This document shows, piece after piece, positions 11,255-23,088 of a stretch of 64,000 nucleotides of DNA. The notes under the pieces were generated by a model, which ran no database searches, was not told where the DNA came from, and saw only the letters and a program-made list of their open reading frames with translations. The stretch is from Lasiodiplodia sp. COLG20 (taxonomy: Eukaryota; Ascomycota; Dothideomycetes; Botryosphaeriales; Botryosphaeriaceae). How positions within the stretch are numbered: the first letter of the stretch is position 1; the number at the start of each line of letters is the position of its first letter. Both the position numbers and the translations under genes were made by a program. The stretch covers positions 620,001-684,000 of the forward strand of contig VNWV01000010.1 of assembly GCA_009801085.1 (NCBI GenBank), given 5' to 3'.

Positions 11255-13342
11255 GTGTGGGGTGAGCAAGAGGAGAGGAGAGCTTTTTGACGGAACACCT
11301 GTTCCACGACCGCTCGTGCATGTTCTGGGATGGCCTCTTTTTGGGATTGCTGCGGTGCTTTTGTTATCGTTTTGGGGTTTTTGACTTTAAACTCGGGGAC
11401 TATCGCACGGTTTACATACAACATCTCGGTACAGGTAGGCAGGCAGGTAGGCTTCAAACGGGGGGAGGGGAAAACGGAAATCAGTGACGTTCAAAAGGAG
11501 ACGTTGGGGAAACACTCGCTCCTTGTTGTGGGTTCTTGGCTTTTATTCTTTTGCTATCTTGTCTGTTTTTAGTCTCTCTCCCTTTTCCACACTTTGAGTT
11601 TCCATTCCCTTTACAATTAGAGGTGGTGGTCGCTTTGCTTTTTATTTTTGGTTCCCTTTTTTCTTCGACACAGACATTACACTCTACACAGACAGAGGCA
11701 CCGAACGCTCGCCGCGTACTCATCTGGTTTTTTACGGCGTTTGTATGGCGTATTTCCGCATATGTCTTGTTGTCGCCCTGCATGTGCTCTTCCTTCTTGT
11801 CGAATGTTACTTAGCATAATGGTTTGGCATCATCCATCACTCCCTCAAAGATGTTTTTGGAGCAGGTTTGAGTTGCCATTTCGTCTCGTCTCTCTCCTAT
11901 AGCAGAAAAGGATATAAAATACGAGCGAGAAACATATGTATACGGGTGTCGTGCATTGATTTTTTTTCTCTCTCTTGGTGAAGATGCGGCTTCGTAATTG
12001 CTTGAAGCACTGTTTGCATATACGAGTCTCTAACAGAGTGGTATGATCGTGCTCCACAATGGATCTTCCGCCTCGGCCGCACCGAAGCACGCCCTTCCCG
12101 ACATCTCTCCTTTTTCTTCTCCTTTCTCCTCTACCCCGTCGAACATGTGTGGGGAATCTGTTCGTGTTGAGTGATTAAATTCAATAAGGGATCTCCAAAG
12201 CCACTAACAAAGCTTAGCCGCGAGAGCGAACGTCAACGCCCCAAAAAGGAAAGGAGAAAGGAAGATTTACATGTTGATAATAAAACAAAAACCATTACCC
12301 TTTCAAATGCTACGATCAAAAGAACGCCGCGAAAAGAAAAGGAGGAATAGAAGAGAGAAGGAAGAAATGCAGATCATAGTAGTACAGGCCTCTCTTGCAA
12401 CTTTTGCATTCACGCATGCAAATGACATTGATAGTCTACACATCCGCTTCCGTGACTTCTCGCACAGAAGTAAGTCGTACAGTTAGAAGGGAGAAGAAAA
12501 AATCATTTCGCATAAAGAGCAAGTCAGTGCCGTTGGCGGTAGATGGAGATGGAGAAGCAAAATTGTCTTTTCAATTTTCCTTTTCTTACCTCGCTCTCGC
12601 TGCAACTTGTCCTCCCCCACATCTCTCGCTCCTACAGCTTGTGTAATGTGATTTGGCTCTTCTGCTCGACCATCCCTTGAATTTCTCCATGTCCTTGAAA
12701 TCTCTCCCGAGAAGTGACCGAGAGTAGAAAATAAAAAACGGCCAGAGCGATTGGGGAAAGCCCACCACTCCAGCACAAACAGCCTTCGTCACACGTCCCA
12801 CCGTCGCTTATTAACGAGAAGAAACTACGCATATAAGAGTGCTGAAAAAGAACTCCCGCTTGCTCGCAGCAGATACGCCCGCTTTTATATCGCGCACACG
12901 CTCACGAGAGAAATAAGATGACAGCAGAAAGAAGGAAGAAACCAAAGAAGGGGGAAAAAGAGTAAAAAGCCATGCCAGAACCGTCATTCATTCAGTGAAG
13001 AAAGACATGAAAAATCATCCCGGCTCGAACACTAATAATCACAGTAGAACCGTCCCAAGTAGCTAAAATCCACCAGAAGAAAAGAAACACCGCTGACCCT
13101 TCCATCTAACAAGAAAAAACCCCAAAGGACAAAAGGGAAAAGAAAAAAAAAAGAGCATCTCAACATCGGTCCTTCCTGTATTTACCAAAAGGAAGAAGCC
13201 AAAGAAAAGAATTAAAGGAAAAAGCAATTTCCCATCCGTTCGCTAATGTATTATCAAGGAATCATGGAGAATATTTCTTCTTAGTGTATGTACAAAAGCA
13301 GCCCCTTTTGTTTCTTTTTGAATTTTTTTCGTTTCTTGTTCA
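11255..13342. other. Long convergent intergenic region
   Basis: The 2.1 kb between the 3' ends of osh4 (+) and nab3 (-) is T-rich on the osh4 side and A-rich on the nab3 side, a symmetry expected of two long facing 3' UTRs. It has several A-runs (for example 13141-13155) and no supported reading frame, tRNA or repeat. Confidence 0.6.
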
Positions 13343-16046
13343 TCAGCGCCTGTACTTCGCCAACTGCGCCATGATTTCCTGCATATCCCCGGCAGGAGGC
13401 GGCACCGCGCCGGGCTGCGGTTGCTGGTGATTAGGAATCTGCTGCTGGTGCTGGTGCGGCGGTGGTTGTTGCTGTCCCTGCGGCATCAGCCCGGCAAGGG
13501 CCGGGTTGCCCTGCAGAGAAGCAAAGGGGCTAACGGGGCCGCCGGCGGGAGCGCCGGGATGCTGCTGCCATGCTTGTTGCTGCGGAGGGTATGCTGTCGG
13601 CGGCGGCTGCTGCGGCGCAACGGCGGTAGGCGGGCCGGAAGCGGCGCCGCTGAGCAGACGGGCGAGGTCGGGCGTCATGCCGGTCGAACCAGGCGTGAGG
13701 ACGGCGGCTGGAAGGGGCTGTTGCTGCTGCTGGGGGGCGGCGGGGGGCTGCTGCTGTTGGATGCCTGCCAGCAGCTTCTGGAGGCCGTTGGAGTCGAGAT
13801 TGGTGATGAGACTGGAGAGGTCCGGGCCAGCGCCAGGAGGCGCGGTTTGTGGTGCGACGGGCTGCGCCGGCATGCCGTACGAAGCTGCAGGTAGTGGGAC
13901 GGGTGGCATGCCGTACTGTGGAGGAGGCATGCCATAGGCTGCAGGGTAGGTCGGTGTAGGAGGTGGCATGCTTTGCTCTTTGGCACGGCGGATGAGTTGG
14001 GCACAGACGGGCACATCGAGATTGTCATATTCTGTAGAGTTGTTAGGACTTGACAGGTTTGAGTTAGTTTCTGCAGGGCTCACCTTCGAACGTGACATTG
14101 GACTGGCCAGCACTCCGGTTGAAGACCTGCAAAGGTATTTTCCCCGTCTGCTGGCTAAGGCGTGTTATGCGTGAAACAGCATGGACACCTTCAAGGATCT
14201 GGCGCCGAACTACTGCTGCTTCATCCAGACGTGGACTCAAGAGGAGAACGTCAGCGCGAACGCCCGCTTCCTGGAAGCTCCTCTCAACCCAAGCAATGAA
14301 GTTCCTGTCTACTTCGCCAGGCTGTAAGACGAGGATTTGCACGTCCGGCACATCACGAGGATGCCTTCGAGGAAGTGTCAGGTCGTCATCAGGGTCACGG
14401 CGGGGGGTGGGACTTCTGTATCTCCCACTGCGGCCATAAGGTGACCTTGATCTGCTTCTCCTGCGGCCTTCATAGCGGTCACGGCTCCGGTCACGACCAC
14501 CTCGGCGGTAACCACGGGGCGAAGGTGATCTTCCTGGGCGGTAGTCGTCTCTGCTCCTTCGGAACTCATCTCTGCGAGGTGAACCGCTACTTGCGCCTGT
14601 GTACCTGTCTACATTCCTCGGGGCAGTGGTGGTGCCGCCGCGGGTGTAGTCAGGAGATCGAGACCTGCGCCGGGCACCGTTGCGGTCATTACGTTGGGTC
14701 TTGTCATCAGCGTTCCGGGTGTTTCTTTGCGGCTTGGAGATCTCCAGATCTTGGGCGCGTTAGCATAAGCACAAACGGCAGGGGTTGGCGGACTCACGCA
14801 TTTTCCGGCCACGCACGACTTGACCCTGCTCTGATTGGAGTGCCCGCAAGCAGGCGCCGGCATCCAAAAATTGAACAAACCCGTATGCCTGTTTGATGGA
14901 AATCTGGGCGAGCTTGCCATGGCGGTGGAAGATGTGGAAGAGGTCGCGCTTGGTCACTTTCTCGGTTGGTAGGTTGCCTGCACGGTCAGGTCCTGCACCG
15001 TCCTTCACTGCTGGTCTGGAAAACCCACCAATAAACAAGCGCGAGTTGGGGGGGAACTTGTCCCATTGGCCTTCGGTCACGTAAACTCTTTCATCCTGCA
15101 GGAATTCGTCGTACAGCTTCTGCACGTCAGGGCCCCACGGCACGTCGCTGTCATCGACCTGGTCGCGGTCTGTGCGGCGGTCGAACGAGTCGCGCTGGCG
15201 GTAGCTGGGGGTTGCTGGGCTGGCGGTGCGCTGGGACATGGCCGAGACAGGGGTTTGCTGGTAGGCAGCCTGGGGCAGGGCCGCGCCGGCGGCACCCGGC
15301 GCCTGGCCCTGGGTCATCAAAGGCGGCAGGCCGGGCTGGGCGCGGTACGAGGCGGCGGGGTTCTTCTGGCTGTGGGGGTGATAGGAGCGAATGTCATCTC
15401 CGGGCGTGTAGTTGGGATGCGTGGCGGGCTTCTCTTGAGGCGGAGGGCGAGGAGGGAGGTTGGGATTGCCGGGCAGCGCAGAGGTCTGGACTGGCGGAGC
15501 AGGCACTTGAGAGGGGTTGGCTTGCGCCTGAGCATTCTGGTCGGCAGGAGCAGAGGCATTGGCTAGGTTATCCAGCAAGGCCTGGAAGTCAACGCCGCCG
15601 TCATTGCCGTTGGGCGGTGCATAGGGCTGGCTGGTGTAGGGCGGCTGGGCAGCGTCACTGGGCGCATCAGCGGGGACGGAGCTCGAATCTGCGAAGTTCT
15701 GGATTTTTGAGGTATCCTGATTATCCGCGCCCTCTCCATCCTCAAACGCCAGCGACCGCGCGTACTCGTCGTCCTGCTGCGGCGGCGGCTCGCGCGGCGG
15801 CTCTGCAGCGGGCTGGTCGGCGTACAGCGAGTCGGCCGACGAGTGTGTGCTCTGCTTGTCTTGCTGGTCGTGCTGGGCGTCATCAGGCGGGTAGTGGGTC
15901 GCCGTGTCATTGAAGACGGGATCCATCTGCTTCTCAAGCACGGGTATGTTGGCGGGCGCGGGATAATGAATGGGCTTCGGTGAGACGGGCGTCAGCGTCT
16001 GGCCGCGAAATTCCTCAGGCTCTACTGGCGGGCTTCTGGTCGTCAT
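13343..16046 (-). CDS. NAB3: Nab3-like nuclear RNA-binding protein
   Basis: Three exons (14798-16046, 14084-14749, 13343-14031) join in frame to 867 residues; both introns have a CTAAC branch motif just before the acceptor. The first 330 residues are acidic, then Pro/Gln-rich. One RRM covers residues ~336-422 (RLFIGGF and QAYGFVQF), followed by LEISKPQRNTRN, a linker typical of Nab3. An Arg/Ser-rich block follows. A folded domain beginning PDVQILVLQP is like the class-II aaRS anticodon-binding fold shared with NCOA5-type proteins. The tail is Gln/Pro-rich. Nab3 works with Nrd1 and Sen1 in early termination of non-coding transcripts and snoRNA 3' processing in yeast; whether it terminates transcription in this fungus is inference. 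Confidence 0.82.
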
Positions 16047-16489
16047 CTAGGCAGAGCTACGCTTAGCGGGCCACCGCGGAGGGGATGCAGGCCACGCTTC
16101 AACTCAAAGCATACGTGGAGAGCGGGCTGGCTGGCTGCGGGCGGTCGCGGGCGCGAGAGGCAACACTGGCGGCGCTACAGTCAGACGCTGGGCTGAGGGC
16201 ACGACGCTGAGGCAGAGGCCGGGGGCACGAGGGCGGTGTCTGTTGCGGCGGGCGGCCGTTCAGAGGAGTGGGCTGAGCTGCAGAGGGGGTGAGGCGGTAG
16301 TCTGGCGGGGAGAATGAGAAAGCAAAAGAACCTATCGCCGGGAGCGAGTTCGGCCGGACAGCTCGGCCCGCGGCGACGCCCGCGCTCGAGCCTGAGGCCG
16401 CAACCAGCGTCTGCGGCTCTGACGTGCGCAGCCTCGACTCCCAAACGCAGCAGCAGCAGTCATCCCGCCGTTTGCTAACCCAACACACC
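16047..16489. other. Divergent promoter nab3 / GGQ hydrolase
   Basis: The 443 bp between two divergent start codons are strongly G+C-rich, with no distinct motif that I can name. They must contain both promoters and 5' UTRs. Confidence 0.55.
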
Positions 16490-17234
16490 ATGGCCTACGT
16501 GCATGGCCCCGCTCTCCGCCTCCTGCGCCGCCCAGCCCTGCGCCCCACCCGCGCGCTGATTGCGGCGGCAGCAACAGCGGTACCAATGCCGCGCCCCGTG
16601 CTGCAGATTCTGCACGCGCGCTTGCTGGCCTCTCGCCGCTCGGCAGCTGCCGCGTCTGAAGAGGATCTGGCCGCTGCCCGCAAATGGCTGCAGAAGCTGG
16701 ATTCCGAGACCATCCCCCCAAACATAGGCGATGTCTCGTTCAGCAGGTCCTCAGGGCCCGGCGGCCAAAACGTGAACAAGTACCGAAGTCTTGGCGTTTC
16801 CTATCTAGGCAACTACTGACACCCCTCCAGAGTCAGCTCCAAGGCCACTCTGCGCGTTCCTCTCGACGCCCTGCTGCCATTGCTGCCAACCGTCCTCCAC
16901 CAAGAGATACGTTCCTCCCGCTACTTTGCCGCCAACTCTCATGCCCTAGTCATCCAGTCAGATGACAGTAGAAAGCAGACTGACAACGTCCATGCCTGCT
17001 ATCGAAAACTCCACCAATTGATCGTGGACGCTGGTAAAAGCGCCGTGCCCGGCGAGACGTCAGAAGAGCAGAAAGAGCGGGTCCGAAAACTGTACGTGCT
17101 TTCTTCGCCTTCCACTCCTGGCTGATGCTGATGCTTCGTCCAGAGAAAAAGCAAGTAATGAAGCCAGACTCAAGACGAAGAAGTTCAACAGCGGCAAAAA
17201 GAGTGCGCGGAAGGGAGGTAGTCCTGATTATTGA
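16490..17234 (+). CDS. Mitochondrial GGQ peptidyl-tRNA hydrolase (ICT1/Pth4 type)
   Basis: Three exons (16490-16779, 16831-17091, 17144-17234) join in frame to 213 residues. The N-terminus is rich in Arg, Ala and Ser, as expected for a mitochondrial presequence. The RF-1-type catalytic domain contains SRSSGPGGQNVNK with G91-G92-Q93, the loop that hydrolyses peptidyl-tRNA in the ribosome. The C-terminus is a Lys/Arg-rich tail (FNSGKKSARKGG), which in ICT1/ArfB enters the empty mRNA channel. No codon-recognition domain is present, so this is a rescue factor and not a true release factor. Yeast Pth4 (YOL114C) and human ICT1 are the nearest known types. It sits 76 bp tail to tail from utp6. An in-frame upstream ATG at 16424 is less likely, because it would spoil the presequence. 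Confidence 0.85.
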
Positions 17235-17310
17235 GGTACTCGCGCATCATCTGACTACTGCGCTCTAAGCCCATGGCGTGAATATCATGCGGATCATATG
17301 GGAGACATTC

Positions 17311-18695
17311 TCACACAGCCAACGATGCCTGAGCCTGAAGTAGGCGCTCGCTGCCAGGCCACTGTCTCGACCAGCATTCGACGAGAGTGCGCGCGTCTTC
17401 TGTCCGGTTTGCTTGCTGCAACGCAGCGACGGCACCGGCCAGCTGGTCTTCGCTCTGCAAAGAGCGGACATACTGGCGAAGGGAGGCGGACACAACCTTG
17501 CGCAGTCCGTCGTCCAGGTCTTCCGCTTGTAGGATAGGCAGAATCCACATGATAGCCTGCTCAGCCAGCTGATGTTTCGTCTGTTGGGACTGCTGTAGAG
17601 ATGCCTTGATGCTCTGGAGGCTTTTGCCAAGCGCGCTCGGGAACTCTGGAGAGGAGGTTTCCAGGCCGAACAAGGGTAGCTTGAAGTTGCAAACCTGGGT
17701 TGACAGGGCAGTCGGATTCCTCTTGTTTAATGTGTCCACAATGTACTGAAGTAGAGTCTTGGTGCATGGCGTTTTGTTGAATTCTGCGAACATGTCGAAG
17801 AATTGTTCGGCCAGCTTGGGATCGTTCTGGAACTGCTTCATCGCCTCATCAAAGATGGCGCGCGGGATGGCGCCCTGGAGGACGGGCGTATTAGCAAGGT
17901 TTTGCAAGGCCACCTCATCGACACCATCATCCTTGGCCAAGCTGGGGTTGATGTCCTCGGCGGTGACGTCGGGCAGTGCGATCATATCTGCGTCTGGGTC
18001 CTCGGCGGCGTCCTCTTTCTTCTTCCGCTCTTGGTCGAGCCCCAGGATCTGTCTCCGAGCGGCAATCTTTGCGACGTAAATCATCTCCAGCTTCGCATAC
18101 TCCAACCAAAGCTGCCTAGAGTTTTTGCAGAACCTCAATCCACGCTGCATGTACGCTCTTGCGCTTGTCATGTCGGCGTCGGCGTCCAAGGCTGTGCGAG
18201 CACCCCAAACCCACAGATCTGGCTTTGTCGGGTGCATGCGAAGCACGGATGTGAGGACCTCCTTCATCTTCTTGCCAGTGGATTTCTGCGAGCGCAGGTA
18301 GCTGAGGTACTGGAACCAGAGAGCGATATCGCCGTGAAACTTTCTTGTGGCGCGATCCAGGATGAACATGATACGGCGCTGGCCGCTGTGGCCGCCTGCC
18401 TTCACTCCCATGCGCTTCGCTCTCTTCTTCCGTAGGGACTCTAGGTTCATCTCGTACTCGGCGTAGCGCGCAAAATCGGAAGGTGAAGCGGTTCCGCGGC
18501 CGTTGAGAATGTGTTCGAATTCGCTCCTCTTCTTTGCAATGGCGGTGATTTCATCCTGCGCCATGTTAGCGGACAGCGCGCAGGCAAGCACCGGCCAGTC
18601 GCACTTACCCTGGAGAACAGCTCCTTCCGTTCCAGCTCGTGCAGCTCGGGAACGGATTGTTCGAGGTAGAATCGCGCTTTGTCGGCACCCGACAT
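17311..18695 (-). CDS. UTP6: U3 snoRNA-associated protein 6, SSU processome
   Basis: Two exons (18609-18695 and 17311-18555) join to 443 residues, close to the 440 of yeast Utp6. The N-terminus (MSGADKARFYLEQSVPELHELE) and the following E-L-F-S-R-D-E-I-T-A-I-A-K-K-R segment are diagnostic of Utp6. The body is built of HAT-type helical repeats (for example LWFQYLSYLRS, LWVWGARTAL, LWLEYAKLEM). Utp6 belongs to the UTP-B subcomplex that binds early to pre-18S rRNA in the nucleolus. The single intron has a CTAAC branch point 10 bases before the acceptor. Confidence 0.88.
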
Positions 18696-19089
18696 TTTGT
18701 GTTCCTTTTCTCGATTTCGGGACGACCTAGGGCGGTGTGTGGTCAAGCTGTGCTAGCTGCTGATGGAGATGCGGTGGATGCGGGATTGACGACTGGAACT
18801 TTTTTGAGCACGGGCCACCAAGCCGCTTAACGAAGAAGGCGGGCGGAAGACGCGGATCCTTGTTTGCCGGCGCGCGCGTTGACCGAGAGCCGACGGCCTT
18901 ACGCCCTGCTCCCGCATGCTCCATTACCTTGCAGCCTCAGGAGACCTTTTGACAATCCACCTCACTACGGCCGTTGGCGCTCCATTCGGTCTCCAGCGGA
19001 CCTCATCCATTGTATTCCCCACGCTCTTTTGCCCTTGCCTTCCTCCTTCGCTTTGCACCTTGCATCGGATGGCCAGCTGTTAAGAAGCT
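18696..19089. other. Divergent promoter utp6 / cwh43
   Basis: A 394-bp spacer between two divergent start codons. The cwh43-proximal part is C/T-rich. No named motif is evident. Confidence 0.5.
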
Positions 19090-22000
19090 ATGGCAAAGTA
19101 CAAAGACGGCGAAACCGTCGCAGCCGTAAGCCCCCGCCATTTGGACCCACGATGCTAAATTACGCGTCGCCAGCGCTAACTCTGTATTGCCGCTTAGTTC
19201 AATGGCAAGTGGGTGTCATGGACACACACTGTCGTCGCTTATGGTATGCCCGCCATTGCTCTCGTACCGACAAGCTCTAACTCGACACTCAGCGGCATTT
19301 CTGGGAGCTCTGATCGTCGGAATGTAAGAGGAACCCTTCAAAGTGCCGACCAAAGGCTAATCCATGGTGCACAGCTCTCTCCATTACCAGAAGATCGTGC
19401 AGAATGAGCATTACGGCTACCCGCAGGAATGGTTTCCGTCCGTCTCCGCCACCATTGGCGACCGCTACCCCGAGCGCAGCGTTTTCCAAATCTTCATTGC
19501 CTTGACTGCTGGTATGATACTACAAGTGTGGTGTGTCTGCGGCGGCGCTAAGACACCCAAACAGGCCCGAGGTTTGCGCTGGTCGGGCTTTGGTACGTTC
19601 TTACGGCAAAGCCCAACTCGACATTGCCCAAGTTCATTGCCGGTGTTGGAATTTTCCGCACTTTGACCTGCGGCGGCTGGACCTACATCACATCCACCGA
19701 CGATCACGACTGGCATGATATCTTCATGATTTCGTACCTGGTTGCGACCATCCCATGGACGTACGGCTGCTATGTCCTCAGCCCGCCGAACGTGAAGGCC
19801 ATCAAATACCGTAAAATATTCGCAACAAGCTTCTTCGCGACTATCGTGCCCTTGGTCTACTTCTTCATTCAGCACAAGGTTCACAAGGTGGCTGGAGGTA
19901 AGTCGTGGCGTGCTAGAGTCGGCTATGCGTCAGCTAATTTCTATTCGAAGCTTACACCATTTACGCGTTCTTTGAGTGGAGTCTTGTCCTTCTTGATGTT
20001 GCTTTCGATGCCGTTACCGTCTTCGACTTCTCTGGATTCGAGATCGTCGTCAAGGACCTTAGAGGTGTTAGCAGAGGGTATGTTTCAAGGCTTCCGAAGT
20101 AGATAGCTTCTAGGCAGGCGAAAACTAGTCTTTGCAAAGCCCAGCTCTGATAATCTTCCTTTTGCAGAAACTCTCAAGCCGAACGCCTCGCGGAAAAGGA
20201 GTATGTTACGCCCCGTGTCCACGGCGAAATTCAAGCAGGCTAAGCAGTGCAGGAAAAACCGCGAGATTGCTGATCTCTACGCCGCTGGCTTCCACTGGCC
20301 TGCTTTCTTTGATGCTGCTGCAGACGTCTACAATGGCGTAAGTCTTTTCGACCATGCCAAACAAAGTTAGCATGACTAATCCTTGAGCAGTTTGTTTTCT
20401 GGACGATGCTGACCTCTCTTGGACTACTCGTGTGGTGTAAGTCTTCCGGTACTACGTGTAGCTTGAATTCCCGCTGACTGCAGTAGACTTCCCGCTCTGG
20501 TACATGGGTATTTCTGGCTACGAGGTCATGGTTATGTGCACCGTGTCTCCCTTCCTGCTCGGCATCCGCCCGCTTCGGTCGCTGGTTATCCGGAACATTC
20601 GCATCACGCACCTCCTTTCTCTTTCTGGGCTCCTTTCTTACTTGATCACGGCACCAGACAAGCGCTTGTTTGCTGTTGGCTTTGGTCTTTGGATGTCTTG
20701 CCTTTCTTGGGCCGCCACCTTCTATGCAGAGCGTTCTCAGCCGCATCGCCTGGAAGCCCGTGTTTCGGCTTTTGCGCTCGGTCTCCTCATGTCCAGCATT
20801 GCCAAGTTCGCCTTCTGGACCAACAATCCCATCTGGCCTATTATGCACGCGCCCAATGGTGGCTGGAATAAGCTTGGAATTGCTCTGGCCATTCTGGCAA
20901 TTTTCCGTTCCACCCGGTTTACGGCCAGCGGCGGCGCGGACATCCCGGCTCCTGGCCCTCAGAAAGGATCGCCTGCCTTGGCGGGTCTCGGTCTTGCCGG
21001 TCTTTTCTTTGCCATGCACTCTCTGCTTTCGGACACGAGCACCATGATTCTTTGGGTTTGGGAGGGCTATCCCGTCCGCGGGCCGCTCTCTGTTCCTCAC
21101 GGTGCCTACACTCTCTTCGCCATGGGAGCTGGCCTCACGGTTGGCCTTTTCTACCCAAGGCTTGCCGGAAGCTGGGCTTTCTACGGCATCGGTGCTGTCG
21201 GCGCCGCTGTATTGACCGGCAATGGCAACTGGTTTGGATACTACGGTGCTCTCACTTTGGCGGCTTATATCATGGCCGTCGCACCGGTTCTGATCTCTTC
21301 TGCGGCCCGCCACAACCCAGCACCCACCTTCGGTTTGGGCTTCCTTATTTACAACATCCTGGTCCTTGCCCATGTTTGGGTTGTTGCATACGCTTTCGTC
21401 CCGGGAGGCCCTCTGATGCGTGAGCACACGGACTGGGTCATGACTGCAACAATGCTGTGCATTGGCGCTGGTGTGTTTACCGCTGTTGGCACTCCCAACA
21501 GTGCCGCTAGCGCCAAGGCCCGCAAGCCAGCAAGCCCGACTTCCCGCAAGACGCGCTCGTACTACCTGTATGTGCTGCTCGTCCTTGAGGCTCTTGGCGC
21601 TTCCATCGCATACCTGCGTTTCCCGTCATATGACTACACTCCTTACCACAAAAATGACAAGGTCATTACGGCTGGTATTTGGACAATCCATTTCACTCTC
21701 GACAACGACATGTGGTCGTCTGAGCGCCGCATGCGTGATTTGATCAAGGAGATGGAAGTCGACGTCATTGGTCTGCTCGAGAGCGACACGGAGCGCATCA
21801 TCATGGGTAATCGCGACACGACCCAGTACCTGGCCGAAGACCTCGGAATGTACGTCGACTACGGCCCAGGCCCCAACAAGCACACCTGGGGTGCGGCGCT
21901 GCTGTCCAAGTTCCCCATCCTTAACTCGACGCACCACCTGCTGCCGTCGCCTGTTGGTGAGCTGGCTCCAGCCATCCACGCGACGCTCGACTGCTACGGT

Positions 22001-22525
22001 GAGCTGGTCGATGTCTTCGTCTTCCACTCGGGCCAAGAAGAGGATCCAGAAGACCGCAGACTCCAGTCCGAGTACCTATCCAACCTTATGGGCTCGTCAC
22101 CCCGCCCCAGCATTTTGCTCAGTTACCTTGTCACCAAGCCTAAAGAAGGCAATTACAACACGTATGTCAGCGACATCAGTGGCATGCGCGACATTGACCC
22201 GAGCGATTGGGACCGCTGGTGCGAGTACATCCTCTACAAGAAGCTTAGGCGTACCGGCTATGCTAGAGTTAGCAGGAGCACCATCACCGACACTGAGCTC
22301 CAGGTTGGTAAGTTTGTCGTCGGCCAGCCGGAGGGCTCGGACGAGCTCGTCCACGAGAACGATGTTCCGTATGGCCTGCGCTTCCCGACGCTGTTCAGAG
22401 GTGAGGGTGTCAGAGGCCATCACTACCACGTGTTTAATGAGCCTAGGTATGTTCCAAGAGAACCCACAAACTACACATAGCGAGCTCTGCAAGTTGCTGA
22501 CTTTTTCAATAGATATTATGCCTAG
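19090..22525 (+). CDS. CWH43: Cwh43, GPI-anchor lipid remodelling protein
   Basis: Eleven exons (19090-19125, 19198-19243, 19293-19323, 19375-19511, 19565-19897, 19951-20077, 20168-20200, 20253-20337, 20391-20436, 20487-22446, 22513-22525) join in frame to 948 residues, against 953 in yeast. The N-terminal third is a multi-span Frag1/PGAP2-like domain ([19 protein letters not shown] is characteristic). More membrane helices follow. From about residue 700 a soluble endonuclease/exonuclease/phosphatase-like domain corresponds to human PGAP2IP ([42 protein letters not shown]). Cwh43 replaces diacylglycerol-type lipid by ceramide on GPI anchors in the ER. Introns are crowded into the first 1.4 kb, with micro-exons of 31-46 bases, and the last exon has only 13 coding bases. 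The acceptor of exon 10 uses the second of two adjacent AGs. Confidence 0.9.
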
Positions 22526-23088
22526 ATGGTGGCTCTCGTCCCGAAAGCATGAGGGGCCCACGGCTGGCATTGGAGGTAGATGCGCAAGAAATACGTGCGT
22601 GCTGTACAGTGACGGACTTTGATTATTTTTGAGTTAGGGAACGTCCATGCAGCCTTTCACGTCGAATTCAACCAATCATCCATTATTCAGCGTGTCACGT
22701 CTTTGACACTGTGTTTTCAGTTTGAGAATTTCTTATGTTGACTAGATCAACAGCTACAGCTTGAAAGCTCTGCAGTCGTGCACGTTAATTTGGCTCAAGT
22801 GCCCCTGGGCCCAAAGGTAATCGATCTTGGCTGTGCGGAGTTGGGCCCTGAAAATGTCTATTCTGTACCATCAAAGGGCAACTGTGTGCAGTTCGAAGTC
22901 GAATACGCTCAACCACAACCATGGCACTGCAAGAAATTTCTACGGAAATCAGGCTGTGCATTGCTATGGGCTTCAGTTAAAGCTACACAATTTGAGTATT
23001 TAAAACCTACCATTTCCTAGCAATCTTCCGGCCTCCTCATCAGCACACAAAGGCTTCTCATAGCAGCACTCTTGAGACGGTCATCAAC
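22526..23088. other. Promoter region of the secreted repeat protein
   Basis: A 563-bp, relatively A+T-rich spacer between the cwh43 stop codon and the next start codon. Apart from a TATA-like element near 23000 (listed separately), no feature is supported. Confidence 0.55.
22997..23005 (+). promoter_or_regulatory. TATA-like element
   Basis: TATTTAAAA lies about 85 bases upstream of the start codon of the secreted protein, a plausible position for a TATA box in a fungal gene with a strong regulated promoter. The basis is sequence and spacing only. Confidence 0.35.
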
